NCBI GenBank assembly: GCA_905331475.1 | Contig: CAJNYU010000015.1 | Coordinates: 106,290-170,289, forward strand | Direction of reading: 5' to 3' | DNA from: Rotaria socialis | Lineage: Eukaryota > Rotifera > Eurotatoria > Philodinida > Philodinidae | DNA length: 64,000 nt | Shown: one piece after another, positions 43,517-54,918 of the stretch | Position numbering within the stretch: position 1 is the first letter of the stretch | How the letters are laid out: every line of letters begins with the position of its first letter | Notes under the pieces: model-generated | Told to the model about the DNA's origin: nothing | The model's input: the letters and a program-made list of their open reading frames with translations, nothing else | Database searches by the model: none | Position numbers and translations under genes: made by a program

Positions 43517-44452
43517 AGCCATATCTTGACTAGAAATTAGTACAAAGGAAAATTTTATCTTGCTCTATATAGGTACAAACAATTATTGATTCAGGTAAGT
43601 TATATGTATTGATTTTTATTAGAAGTTAGCTTGATCAAATATTGATATAAAATGATTAATTGATCTTTTAAAATCTCATTTTCTTAATTTCTTTGACAAA
43701 AGTATAATCATCAGTTTAAGAATAAATTCTAACAAAATGCTGATTTTATGCTTTTATTATTGTCATCTTGTTGTTCGTAGATCACTTTTGATTGAAATTC
43801 AAATATAATGAAATAAAAAAAATATCGATAATTCGTATAAATAATGAAAGAGTTTCGAGAAAGTAACTTTTTAATAAATGAGTATTATCATTTCTATTTT
43901 CTTTTTAATGTAATAGTTACAATAGAAAATGAAGAAAAACTTGTAGACAATGTTAAAATAGATAAGATATTAGAAAGTTGTTGGCAATTTACAAGAAAAC
44001 CTTGTTAACGCAGCTCCTTTGGGACTGAAATGTAGAACTCACATATATTCCTTAGCCTTATTAAACTAATACAAAATAGGTAAACTCAAAATTCCTTCAT
44101 AGATTATAGTTGCATTCGAAGATAATCGACCACCAAAGTAAAGATGTGTCTTATTTATTTTTGTATTTCGAATAGAATTTTTTTATTTTTTCTACAGACG
44201 CCCTTTTTTTTGTTTGCATTGTTGCTATTCGCTCACGTCTTTTTATGATATGAAAACATTTTTCGCTAAAATTTTCATGTCATTTAATTTCGTTAATTTT
44301 TCTTTCTGATTTTCTAAATTTGATTAAAAAATCATTATATTATTCTTAATGCAATACAACATGATGTATCAATCATATTAATAATTACAAGTGTTCTATG
44401 AATAGGGAACTATGACACTTTTGTTTTTGTTTTTTTTAGATCAATAAAGATA

Positions 44453-45838
44453 ATGCCGTCAACATTAACTGAAGATAATCGTGATAAATTGAAATTAATT
44501 GGTGCACAAATATTTTTTCGACATGGTGCACGAACTCCATTGAATATGTTACCAAATCTTGATGAAGTAATATATGATAAAGAATTACATTTAGATCGAT
44601 ATAAACCAGCTGATTATCAAATAAAAATGTTATTAAAAGATGGAGAAAAAACAATATCTGAACATGCGTTTATTGGTAAAGATAATGTTCGAAAATTAAA
44701 TGGAGGTATAGCATATTGTGGTCAATTAACAGCAATTGGTGAAAAACAAGTTTATGATGTTGGAAAAAAGATTCGTCAAAATTTAATTATTAAAGAAAAA
44801 TTATTACCAAAAATTTATGATCCACATTTAATTTATGCTCGATCAACATATATTGATCGAACAATTCATTCAGCTCGATGCTTTCTAGCAGGTTTATTTG
44901 CTGATGATGATAATAATCAAACTATTCAAGCTAATTGTCCATTTGAAATTGAAATTCATAGTTGGATTCATGAAATATTATATCCAAATCCTCGTATTTA
45001 TCCATTATTAGAAAAACGTTTAAAACCAAATCAATTACATAATTTATTAGACATTGAAGATGAATTAAAAAAGGCAAGAAAAGATTTTTTAGATCATATC
45101 AATCTTATTGAATATGAACATGGTTTTATTGAATTATATGATGATATTAAATCAAGAGAAGGTAATGCTATCTATCTAATCAATCATAGAACAATTCATT
45201 AAAAAGTCTTCTAATCATTTTCTAAAATATCAACTAAAGTGTTTTGTTTTTTGTCAAAAACAAAAAAAATTCTCTCCCTCTCTCTCGTCATATTGATAAA
45301 TTTTATTTAATGAAATCTTGTCTTAATTAACAATTGATTTTTTTTTTATTTAGCTCATGGTTTTCCTGTTCCAAATAGATTAAAACAATTATCAATGAAA
45401 TTTGATGAATATTCAGCACAAGAATATTTTTTAACAGGTACTCATGAACAATCAACATTAACAAAAGAATTATTTGTTAAAACAACAGTTGGATTAATGC
45501 TTAATTTAATTAAAGAAAATTTTGATCGTTTACAAAATGATCTATTAACAAAAAAGAATGATGAAACTTGTTATAAATTTTATGTTTATGCTACACATGA
45601 TACATCAATAGCATCAATGAAACTAGCTTTTGATTTATTTGATATGATTTGGCCATCATATGCTAGTTATATTTTAATTAAATTATATTCTTCTATTGAT
45701 GATCCAACACAAATATTTGTTCATTTAACATTTGATGACAAAGAACAAATTATACCATGGATAAATGATTATTTTTGTCCATATAATATATTTATTGATC
45801 ATTTAAAAAATCAAATAGATGATCGCGTTATACCATAG
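44453..45838 (+). CDS. Histidine acid phosphatase, ACP6-like (two exons)
   Basis: My model is join(44453..45161, 45354..45838), 397 residues, intron 192 nt (GTAATG...ATTTAG). The catalytic RHGARTP (Arg23, His24) is near the N-terminus and the HD proton-donor motif is YATHDTS (His318, Asp319). GIAYCGQLTAIGEKQVYDVG, IYARSTYIDRTIHSARCFLA and AHGFPVPNRLKQ resemble lysophosphatidic acid phosphatase type 6 (ACP6), which dephosphorylates lysophosphatidic acid in mitochondria. No signal peptide or transmembrane segment is visible, so the protein is probably intracellular. Unspliced reading stops soon after 45161, which supports the intron. Codon choice is strongly A/T-ending, like the dehydrogenase at 55 kb. 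Confidence 0.88.
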
Positions 45839-46487
45839 TCTAATTTATGTTTGTATTTTAACATGATACAGATCTAAAGAATAAATAAAAACGAAAAGTA
45901 AAAAAATTGTATTAGATCAATTTCGATATGAAAAATTATAGTATGAATTATTTAAGTTCTATTGAAATAATTAGATTCTTAATGAAATTTTTTTTTATAA
46001 AATTGTCTAGAATTAGGATAGTTTGAGGTACAATTCGACTAATGTTTTCTATAGTGAACTGTAAATCTTGAAGCTCTGTTATATACTTCAACTATATTAA
46101 AATAACATTATAATATACTAATAAAATTGATTATCCTACTAAAACAAATCATTTTGGAAAAAGTACATATTATTTTGTTCAGTTTTTAATATTCTTTCTA
46201 ATCATATCCCGAGCAAACAAGCATGTCACTTTTTGTACTAATTTGGTATTAAAAATATTGTGCCTGATTTACTATATAGTTTGTTCCCTTCGTACAGATT
46301 TTTGGCATCTAAATTTTTAATGGCAAAAAACGATCACTTTTTTTTTCAAAAATAGTGAAAAATTTTTGAGCGTTTAAACGCATTGAAAACATAAATGAAA
46401 CATCAAATTATATGCAATTTTTTTTGGCTATTTTCGAAAATTTTATTTTATGCGTTTATTTGTTATATTTTATATATAACGATTATC
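45839..46487. other. Intergenic, nothing recognised
   Basis: Very A+T rich. A 12-bp perfect palindrome GCGTTTAAACGC lies at 46370-46381. Confidence 0.5.
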
Positions 46488-47018
46488 TGTATTTCTTTTC
46501 TTCCTACAGTGATATAGACTCCTTTTTGCTACAACTTCTTAAACTTAATTCAGCACGCAGTTATATTTTACTATCGTAACAGTAAGATCTGGCTCTATTT
46601 TTGTTATCCACTCTTAATTTCTAAAGAAGACAATTACCCAGAAAGAAACTTGTATATATATATTATTCAAATACACTTTCAGTAATGTAGTACTTTCAAT
46701 CTTCCGTGTTATCTTGCCTACATAGTTTAATAACCACATCTTGGATCATATCTTGAATGCCAGTGACGTGCAGCGACATAGAATGTATAGAAATAACAGA
46801 TTTAAATTACTAATTAATCAAAAATGCATTTGAATAATATATATATATATGCATAGTTTTCTTTCGGGGTAACTGTCTCCTTTAGAAACTAAGGGTGGAG
46901 AGTAAGAAAAGAGCTAGATCTTACCTATACGAAAGTAAAATATAACTATATGCTGAATTAAGGCTGAGATATTGTAACAAAAAAAAAGATATCGCTGTAG
47001 CAAGAAGAGAACGAATAT
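46488..47018. mobile_element. Foldback element 1, arms about 190 bp
   Basis: Left arm about 46488-46695 and right arm about 46830-47018 are diverged inverted repeats. Shared blocks include CTACAG(T/C)GATAT at the outer side, TTAATTCAGCA, AGTTATATTTTACT, GTAAGATCT and TTTCTAAAG(A/G)AGACA, all in order. About 135 bp separate the arms. There is no coding capacity. The outer boundary is uncertain because pairing fades gradually, and I see no clear target duplication. Confidence 0.75.
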
Positions 47019-48939
47019 GAAGTACAAGTATATTCATTATCTGATGAAGTACATCTTAATCGTTGTCAATTTGCATGAATGAAAGGATTGAACAACTAAA
47101 AACACTATCATATTACGCTCAATTTGGATACTCACGATACTCTCAAACGTCTGAATTTTCTGTAAACAAAACTTGTCGCTTTGAGATTTACTATTCCTTC
47201 ATTATGCGAACCATTATATGTGAAAAAAAGAATTCTGGCTCATCTATAGGCAAAGTAACCCTTAGATAAAAATATAATGGGCTAACAATTCTTTCGCAAC
47301 TATTCGACTGGATAGGAATAATTGGAAATGTCTCAATACTTTTTATTTCCATTTAACGTAAATGATTAGAAATAATTTTTTTTATCCATGTATACTCACT
47401 GTTTATCTTGATCTTAATATTGATGTAGATAGCGAAAAAGAATTTTTATCAAATAAATGCATGGCTATTCATTATGCTGTTCATATAAACCCAAGCAAAA
47501 ATATATAATATTTTTCAACAAATAGCTAATGTTCCTATTGGTCTTGATATTGATCTAAATCAAAAAGATAAGTTTTATCAAAAGATACTTACTGTTCATT
47601 GTATTATTGAAGTTGATTTGAATAAGATAAATAAATAATTTTTATCTATTGTCACTAGTTATTGATTTTCATCTTAATATTTGATCTAAATATGAAAAAA
47701 AAACATGAGTTGCTCGCTAAGACTTATATTATAAATGGAGCTTCAACTAACTCGTCTTAATTCGAAAATAAATAGACATAAATATATCTATATCTAATAT
47801 CCATAGCCATAGAATTATATTTACTTAAATATATATAATTTATATAAATAGACATACACTGTCCTGTTAGATTTAGGAATAGATTTAGTTTTACTTATAT
47901 ATAATTCATATAAATAGTTAGGCAATACGTACTCAGTATTTGGTATAAAACTCCATCAAAGGTATTTGAGGATGGGGAATCCGAGGTCAGTTTTAATGAA
48001 TTAATTAATAATTAACTGATTATTAATTATTAATATTTATTATTAAAATCGACCGAAGGCTTTCGAGCATGCAGAATCCAAGATCGATATTTATTTTTGC
48101 AATTAGTACTGGTAGCAGTTTTTCTGGAATACTCGATCAAAAATTAGTCAAGGAAAAAGAGCAGAGCCTATGATGAATTTCGGTAATAATGTTGCATTGG
48201 TTACAAATAGTAAAATTGACTTATTTCTTCAAAGGTTTCGAAAATACCACTGTAGGAAAATCAGATGGAGAATTGTAATCTATTATTAGTCAGTATGACT
48301 AATGTAGTTATAGGAGCATTTAATTAACTTTGCTAAATGCCCCTTCTGAAAGAAAAATGTTGAAGGCTAAAATATCGATAGTAGTGAATTGTATAATCGG
48401 TATCATAGTCAGACATACATGATTCGATGTGCTAAAAATGATTGTAGCTGTTATTCTCAAAAGGATCTTTATATGAAAAAGTGATGCTATAAATATCTAC
48501 TGATTTATATATTCTGTACAATTTATATTAGAAATAAACATATGCCCACGATGGACTGTTGAGGATCTGATAGTTTGAAATAGCACTGCTACCAAAACAC
48601 TGTCCTGTAGATGTAAGGAATAAATTTAGTTTTACTTACATATCCATTTCATAAGTTTTTTTATTTCTACGGGACGCCATAGTAAAAGACTGCAAGGTAT
48701 TTCTCAGAGAAACTAGAAGTACAGCTCAATTTCAAATGGAATCATTTTGTTTAAAAAATTCTCCTTTCAGTACTTTGAATGTATTCGTCTAATTGTATAC
48801 GTTCTTTCCTATACGTCGTTTCTTGTGCCTCTTTTTCTCTGTCTCCATCTATTAGGTCAAAATTACTCACTGAAACGGAATGGATTCGACTTCAATTCAT
48901 AAAAATCTTTGGTCACGCAACAGACCCTTTATTTTCAGC

Positions 48940-48987
48940 GTCGCGGCGTGGAGGGGGGGGGCCCAGCGCCCCCCGCAGAGCCGCGAC
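48940..48987. repeat. GC-rich hairpin
   Basis: GTCGCGGC...GCCGCGAC, perfect 8-bp arms, with an inner G9 run facing C6. It is by far the most G+C-rich spot in the window and lies in the centre of the large inverted-repeat element. Confidence 0.8.
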
Positions 48988-49076
48988 CCAAGCTCGTCTC
49001 TGTGTACACAGTGACGTCCATCATCAATTCGTGTTACAGGTAGTCATGCGAAGCGACTGAGACAATCAGCGGTGCT

Positions 49077-49209
49077 GAGGGTGAGGATGATGGTGACGGT
49101 GACGGTGACGGTGAGAATGAGGGTGGGAGTGAGAATGAAGGTAAGGACGAGGGTGTCGCTTTTTCACACTTTCCAATCCTAATCCTCTCCCTCACACACT
49201 CACCCACAC
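49077..49209. repeat. GGTGA-rich minisatellite with C-rich partner
   Basis: Degenerate (GGTGAN)n including three perfect GGTGAC copies, then about 30 bp, then CTCTCCCTCACACACTCACCCACAC. G-rich arm first and C-rich arm second, as in the TGTGGG family but longer and less regular. Confidence 0.6.
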
Positions 49210-50391
49210 TGTTGTAACTTGAAACCTTTCCGGAACTTTTCTCTTTCCTAGTCCGCCTCCAAACAACTGGCCAATTAGCTGCTAGATAACAACAGTAAAT
49301 TGCTTTTGTCAACAGTGCGATATGCATCAGTGTGGGCCGAAGACCATCCAGGCTTGTTTCCAACGGTGATGTCTGGATTTGCACGAGTGCGTATAACGGT
49401 TTACTGACGTAGATCATATTCGAGCTAAACGCTCACTGTTGACCTTGAAAGCAATCGGATTCTCATGATCACCCTATACGATCTCGCGAAAAACTCCTTG
49501 AGTCCCGTTCGAGAGCGTTAGTTCGCAGGCGATGTTATCAGTAAGAAGTAAAGGCACGTTTGGAACAATCGGTAAAAGATCGGGAAGAAGCTCCGTCTTA
49601 TTGTCAGGTACGAAGTTTCAGTTGAATTTCCTTTTGGCAATAATAGCTACGAATCGTTTATTTCTACGTATGATATCTATTTATACAATTAACTACTATC
49701 GACATCTCAGCATTCTATATTTTTTTTTAATTCAGAACGGGCATTTAGTAAAAGTTATTAAATGCTTCTATATGTACATTAGTAATACTAAGTAATAATA
49801 GACTGCAATCTCCACCTGATTTCACTCGAGTGAACTTTTTCCAAACCTTTGACAAGATCAGAAAATCTTCCAACTTCTGACAAATGCTGTATTAATAACA
49901 TAAATTCATCGTAGGTTCCGGTATCTGGCTTCCACTAATTTTTGATCAAGTATTCTAGAAACACCACTCACAGTACTAATTGCAAAAACTAAACAGTGAC
50001 GTCGGATTCGGATTCCCCATCCTCAAATACATTCGGTCGAGTTTTATACCAAATATTATTAATTAATAATCAGTTAATTATCAATTAATAATTAACTCAT
50101 TTAAACTGACCTCAGATTCGGATTCCCCATCCTCACATACCTTCGGTCGAGTTTTATACCGAATACTGAGTACGTACTGTCTAACTATTTATATCAATTA
50201 TATATAAGTAAAACTAAATCTATTCCTAAATCTAACAGGACAGTGTATCTCTATTTATATGAATTATATATAAATATATCTAGGAGTATGGCTAAGAGGA
50301 AAACTATATCTGTTCCTATCTATTACATGAAGCTGATGGTTTTTTTTGAAAGTTCCATTTAAAATATAAGTCGAAATAGGCAGCTACTCGT

Positions 50392-50489
50392 GGGATGTGG
50401 GTGTGGGTGTGTGCGGGCTGTTGTTGTGCCTGTGGTTATAGGTGAATGTGATCTACTTTCCATTCCCACCCACACCCACACCCACACCC
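50392..50489. repeat. TGTGGG-armed palindromic element 18
   Basis: GGGATGTGGGTGTGGGTGTG left arm and four CCCACA/CACCC units on the right, the longest good copy in the window. It starts where the right arm of the large inverted-repeat element ends. Confidence 0.9.
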
Positions 50490-53400
50490 TTCTTTCAGAA
50501 AAGGGAATAAAACAAAAATTATTTAATTATTTCAAAAACGAAGAATCACGAATGCTGCAATTTCTTGCATAGAAAAAAAACGCTTCAATGACTAATTCTA
50601 AATGAAAATAGTAGAAAACTTACATTGCCATTTTGACAGATTTAATTAATACTCATTTCAATGTATCGTATTATTTATACATATATTTTGAAACAATATC
50701 AGATTATAGTAGATAATAATCGAATTTGTCCCATACAAAATAAAAACTATAATGATTCGAAATCTTATAAATCGAGAATAATCTATTGTTTTTGTCGAAA
50801 AAAAAATCTTCAAAAATCAATTTTCATTCTACATAGATTCCTTTATTTCACTTTTCATGAGATTTTAATCCAAACTACAAAAATTTAATGGACAATTTAC
50901 TTCATTGTTGAGCATTGTTTATGATAAAACTATCGAATTATCATCGAATTAGAAGATTTCAATGAACCCTAATTTTGTTTTTCGCGGAAATTTTCAAAAT
51001 AATCTGCCATAACAATATCTCTTTTTGCTCTGTAATTCATTATTAAGTCAAAGTGTGTCTATTATCCTAATTGTTATTATACAGTTAAAGACTATATAGC
51101 ATTTGTTCTCGAATACTCACTGATGAAATGTCGAAAATTAATATTGAAAAAACGAAAACAACTTGTCTGCCGTAATATGTACATCATTATCACGAATAAT
51201 ATCAGATTTATAATACAGAATACTTTTTAATATTGAATATAGCTATTACTCGTCTAAAAATATGCAATTAATTAAAATTAAGTTTTTCACACCACTGTTA
51301 CTGATACAAAAAGGATTTTAAAAGATGTTACGATAAAACCGTAATAATGCAAGAAAAGTTTCATTTATAATACCGCAAATTGAGAATCATAGATACACAT
51401 AAAAATGAATGTGTGATATATTCTTATAAAGAAGCATAAAACAATGCAACTTAAACAATTTTTTCCGATCAGGCTACATCAATACAAAAGCCTTAAATAC
51501 CCTGAATACAAATTCTTTGATAATGTTGAGAATGAATAATTATCAAACGATTATTACAACCATTCGTCAATATATTATACACGCTGTCGGTTTCACAAAT
51601 AATGTTTCCCAAATGAAGTATTTGACTATCCACCTTCACTGCAACCAATCACATAAAAATTTAGACTGACATTATACCAACACATAATAATACAAAAGAA
51701 AATTAAATTTTTGAAAAAAGTCTTCCTTGCACTTTTTCAACATTAAACCATTAACAAAACCAAAGAAAATTTTCTTTCCTTTTTTGACATTGCTCCAAGT
51801 CAGAAAAATATCTAAAAAAAAACAAAAACCCAAACAACAAAGTTCTTTTGAATTTGTTTCTACGTACCTGTTGTGCCCCCACATCCCCAGTTTTGAAAAA
51901 ACTTAAGCCTCTATGAAAAAATGCCTCAGCGATTCTCAAATTCGTTTTAACCAATTATGTATGTCCCAGCGTCCCAAAAATTTTCAAGCATTCATATTCC
52001 AGCATTCAGCAATATCTTTTTATTATTATAAATGGTAAATTAAAAACAATTTAGAAAGAAAAAAAAGATGCAAGAAAACTATTGATGAATATTTGTTATT
52101 GATCACATTCCAAAATGGTATAGTTTTTAGTTTAAAACAAATAAACATACTTGATATAAAAAGAAAACAAAACTTTACATAGTTCAAAACACAAATAAAT
52201 AAAGAAACAAAAACAAAAATGCAATTCCAATCTCAACTAAATTCCAATCTCAACTGCAACATATATATGGTGTTTTTTTTTCATGTTATTACTTCATATT
52301 TTAAAATATATTCAAAGAAAATCTTAATTTTTCGTCCATGTTCTAAACGATGTTCAGAAGTTTTTCACTCAAAAAGGATTTAGTTTTCGAAGTTTCAATA
52401 TCACTAATGATATAGTGTACAGCATGCAAATGATAACTACAAAGAAATTGTAAATATTCTATGGATAGTATGAATAATTCATACTAAACTTTTTTATTAG
52501 TTGATACAACCGAAGAATTCGATTGGTGTTTGTAGTGGATGAATCCATGTCGATTATTTTCTTGCATGCAATACATATATAATGCACAGAGTTGAATGGG
52601 ATAAAAAATATTCTATCCCATCGTATGGAAAAAATATTCTACATCAATGTCTCATGTAAGAAACTATTATCCTATTCTTCATTATGATAAACATAATAGT
52701 TTGCTTTGATTTCAGTCTAATGTCGTCATGTTATATAAGAGTTTTGATGAAAGAATATTAGACATTTTTGTTTCTCATTACTTCTATCAAAAAAGTAGCC
52801 TGATTTCCAACAACTTTATTGAATTTTCTCATGAAAAAAGCATTAACAATTTCTTTTTTAAAAGTAGATCTCTATGCGTTGCTCTCGATCAACTTGATAA
52901 AAATAAATTTATCATTTGTATATGTTGATTGTATAACTTTTGATTATAAATTAATTTCTAGAGTAGTTTTTCACAAGTCGAAACTCAATAGATGAGTGTA
53001 AAATCTTTCGCAGAAAAGTTCCACTGTATTATATGCATGATAACGACTCGTTGATTTCATTTTATCCAAGAGAAGTATATTAAGAACTGGCATATCTTTT
53101 TTTGTTTTCTTTATGATCTTTAAAATAACAATTAAATTGATTTTACAACGAAAAAAGTGAATGTAAGATGAACTGAACTTTATCAAAACCTAAATTGAAC
53201 TGTGACTGACTTGACACAACTAGATCAATACTTGTTAGTTTTTCATGAGTAAAATATTTCGAAAAGAGTATCTGATGATTTAGAAAACAAATAAAATATT
53301 TTTGATGAGTGAATGAAGATTCTCCTAACTGAACTAAACTTTTACTCCTGGAAGAACCAGAGTTATATGACTCGACTTTATCTTCTCGATTATACTAGGA

Positions 53401-54828
53401 ATATTTTATGAACGTTTACAAATTTTAGAAATTCTCATATAACAATTTCATCTTGAAGATTTGCTAAGAAGACCTTCACGAAAAGTAAAACATAATTAAC
53501 TGATCAACTTTGATAATTCAATAAATTATATGAATCGATTAGTCAAACTGATTTAAACATCCTGAAATGACTATGACAATGGATAATAGTCTTTCATATT
53601 CGTTATTTCTTATTTTGGAAAAGTAATCAATTGATTCGATAATAATAGTAATAAAACACACAGAAAAAACAGTTTTCAAGACACACAAATAGATGAAAAG
53701 AAAAACGAAACTAATTGAACAAGAGAAAGTTATATATGTTGATTGAAGATTTTGAAAACAAAATTATCAACCAAAGGCAATGTTCGATATAGAACTGATA
53801 ATGACATTTTTCCTTTGCTTTCGAAAAGGAAAGTTAAAATATTTTACTAGTTGATTGTTTGCAAAATTTTTGTATCTTTTCCTTACTGCAAATCATTTGT
53901 CTTTTACTGCATTTTTCCAGCTTTTTTTTCCAAACAGTCTTTAAACGTTTATCTACATCGCCTTTCTGCTGCTTCTCTTTCGAACGACTACTCAAAATCT
54001 TTATCATTATGTTTTATTAACAAAGGAAGACTTTGATGTGCGTTTGAAGTTGAAGCTCGATTAACTTTTCAATATATATTTATCAAAAGAATGAGATAGA
54101 AAGATGTAATTTGTCTTGATGAAAAACACCTCGGATTTCCAACGTGTCTTAACAAACAACATGAACAAGCAGAAGTTACAAATCGAATGCATGAGTACTA
54201 ATATTATCTTTCATTTATTAACTATTTATCTATGGCTTTTTCTCAATCATCCACTCTATACTTTAAAATGGGATAAAATCTTGAAAAATAATGAGAAAGA
54301 GTAAAATTAAAGAAATTAAAGAGAAAATGAAAAACAGTGTGATTTTCGAAGGAAGAAGAATAGGAAAAGAGATCTATATCATATAAAAAGAAGAAAAAAA
54401 TGTTCAGAAAATATTAAAGTGATATATTTCGCAGAACTTCATCTAATAAAAAAATAATATACCCTCAAAAGTTTTTACTACTTGACCCTCCCCTCTTACT
54501 TCATAATTTTCTTTTGAAAATAGAAATGAAAGTTCTAGTTTTGCTTTCCTTTCAGGAAAGAAAGAAAAATGCCATCTCTAGTCTGATAGGATCAGTTACC
54601 AATTCCATCGAATGGGAAAATTAGCATGAAACATGATGTAACAAAGCAATTCATTGCATGGGACAAATCTTTCATTCTATTCTCTCCCATAAAGAACTCT
54701 ATTAATATCATATCATTATCTATTACTGTCAATTATGAGCCAATGATATATTTCATCATGGGTAATGTGTCATTTAGGTAGTGGGACTTTACCATTCATT
54801 GAAAGATTCAACATTATATATACGTGTA
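50490..54828. other. Gene desert
   Basis: About 4.3 kb of A+T-rich DNA with many short frames on both strands, none longer than 75 codons or recognisable. No repeat family or RNA gene was noticed. Confidence 0.5.
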
Positions 54829-54836
54829 TATATAAG
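54829..54836 (+). promoter_or_regulatory. Putative TATA box of the dehydrogenase gene
   Basis: TATATATAAG context about 83 nt upstream of the ATG at 54919. Positionally reasonable, but A+T-rich surroundings make chance matches common. Confidence 0.3.
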
Positions 54837-54918
54837 CAGAAAATGAAAAATAGAAATATAAAGAACTTTCATCATCAAGCCTTGATTATCTCGATAATAT
54901 CAAATATAAATAAAAATA

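Larger units (their letters stand above)
47704..50392. mobile_element. Large inverted-repeat element, arms about 650 bp
   Basis: Left arm 47704 to about 48350, right arm about 49735 to 50392, reversed. Shared blocks in order are TTATATTATAAATGGA/TTATATTTTAAATGGA, ACTGTCCTGTTAGATTTAGG, TACGTACTCAGTATT, GAGGATGGGGAATCCGA, TTTTTGCAATTAGTACTG, TGATCAAAAATTAGT and TAAATGCCC. The right arm carries an extra internal copy of the GAGGATGGGGAATCCGA segment. A partial third copy of ACTGTCCTGT...TAGTTTTACTTA lies at 48599-48650. The centre (about 1.4 kb) has no recognisable gene. It could be a foldback transposon or a palindromic rearrangement. Confidence 0.75.

Noticed and set aside
48779-49060. Plus-strand ORF of 93 codons with an Arg/Gly/Pro patch
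   Set aside because: The distinctive part is the GC-rich hairpin translated; the rest looks random.
49034-49417. Minus-strand ORF of 127 codons with a Ser/Pro-rich tail
   Set aside because: The SPSPSPS tail is the translation of the GGTGAC minisatellite; no domain or conserved start.
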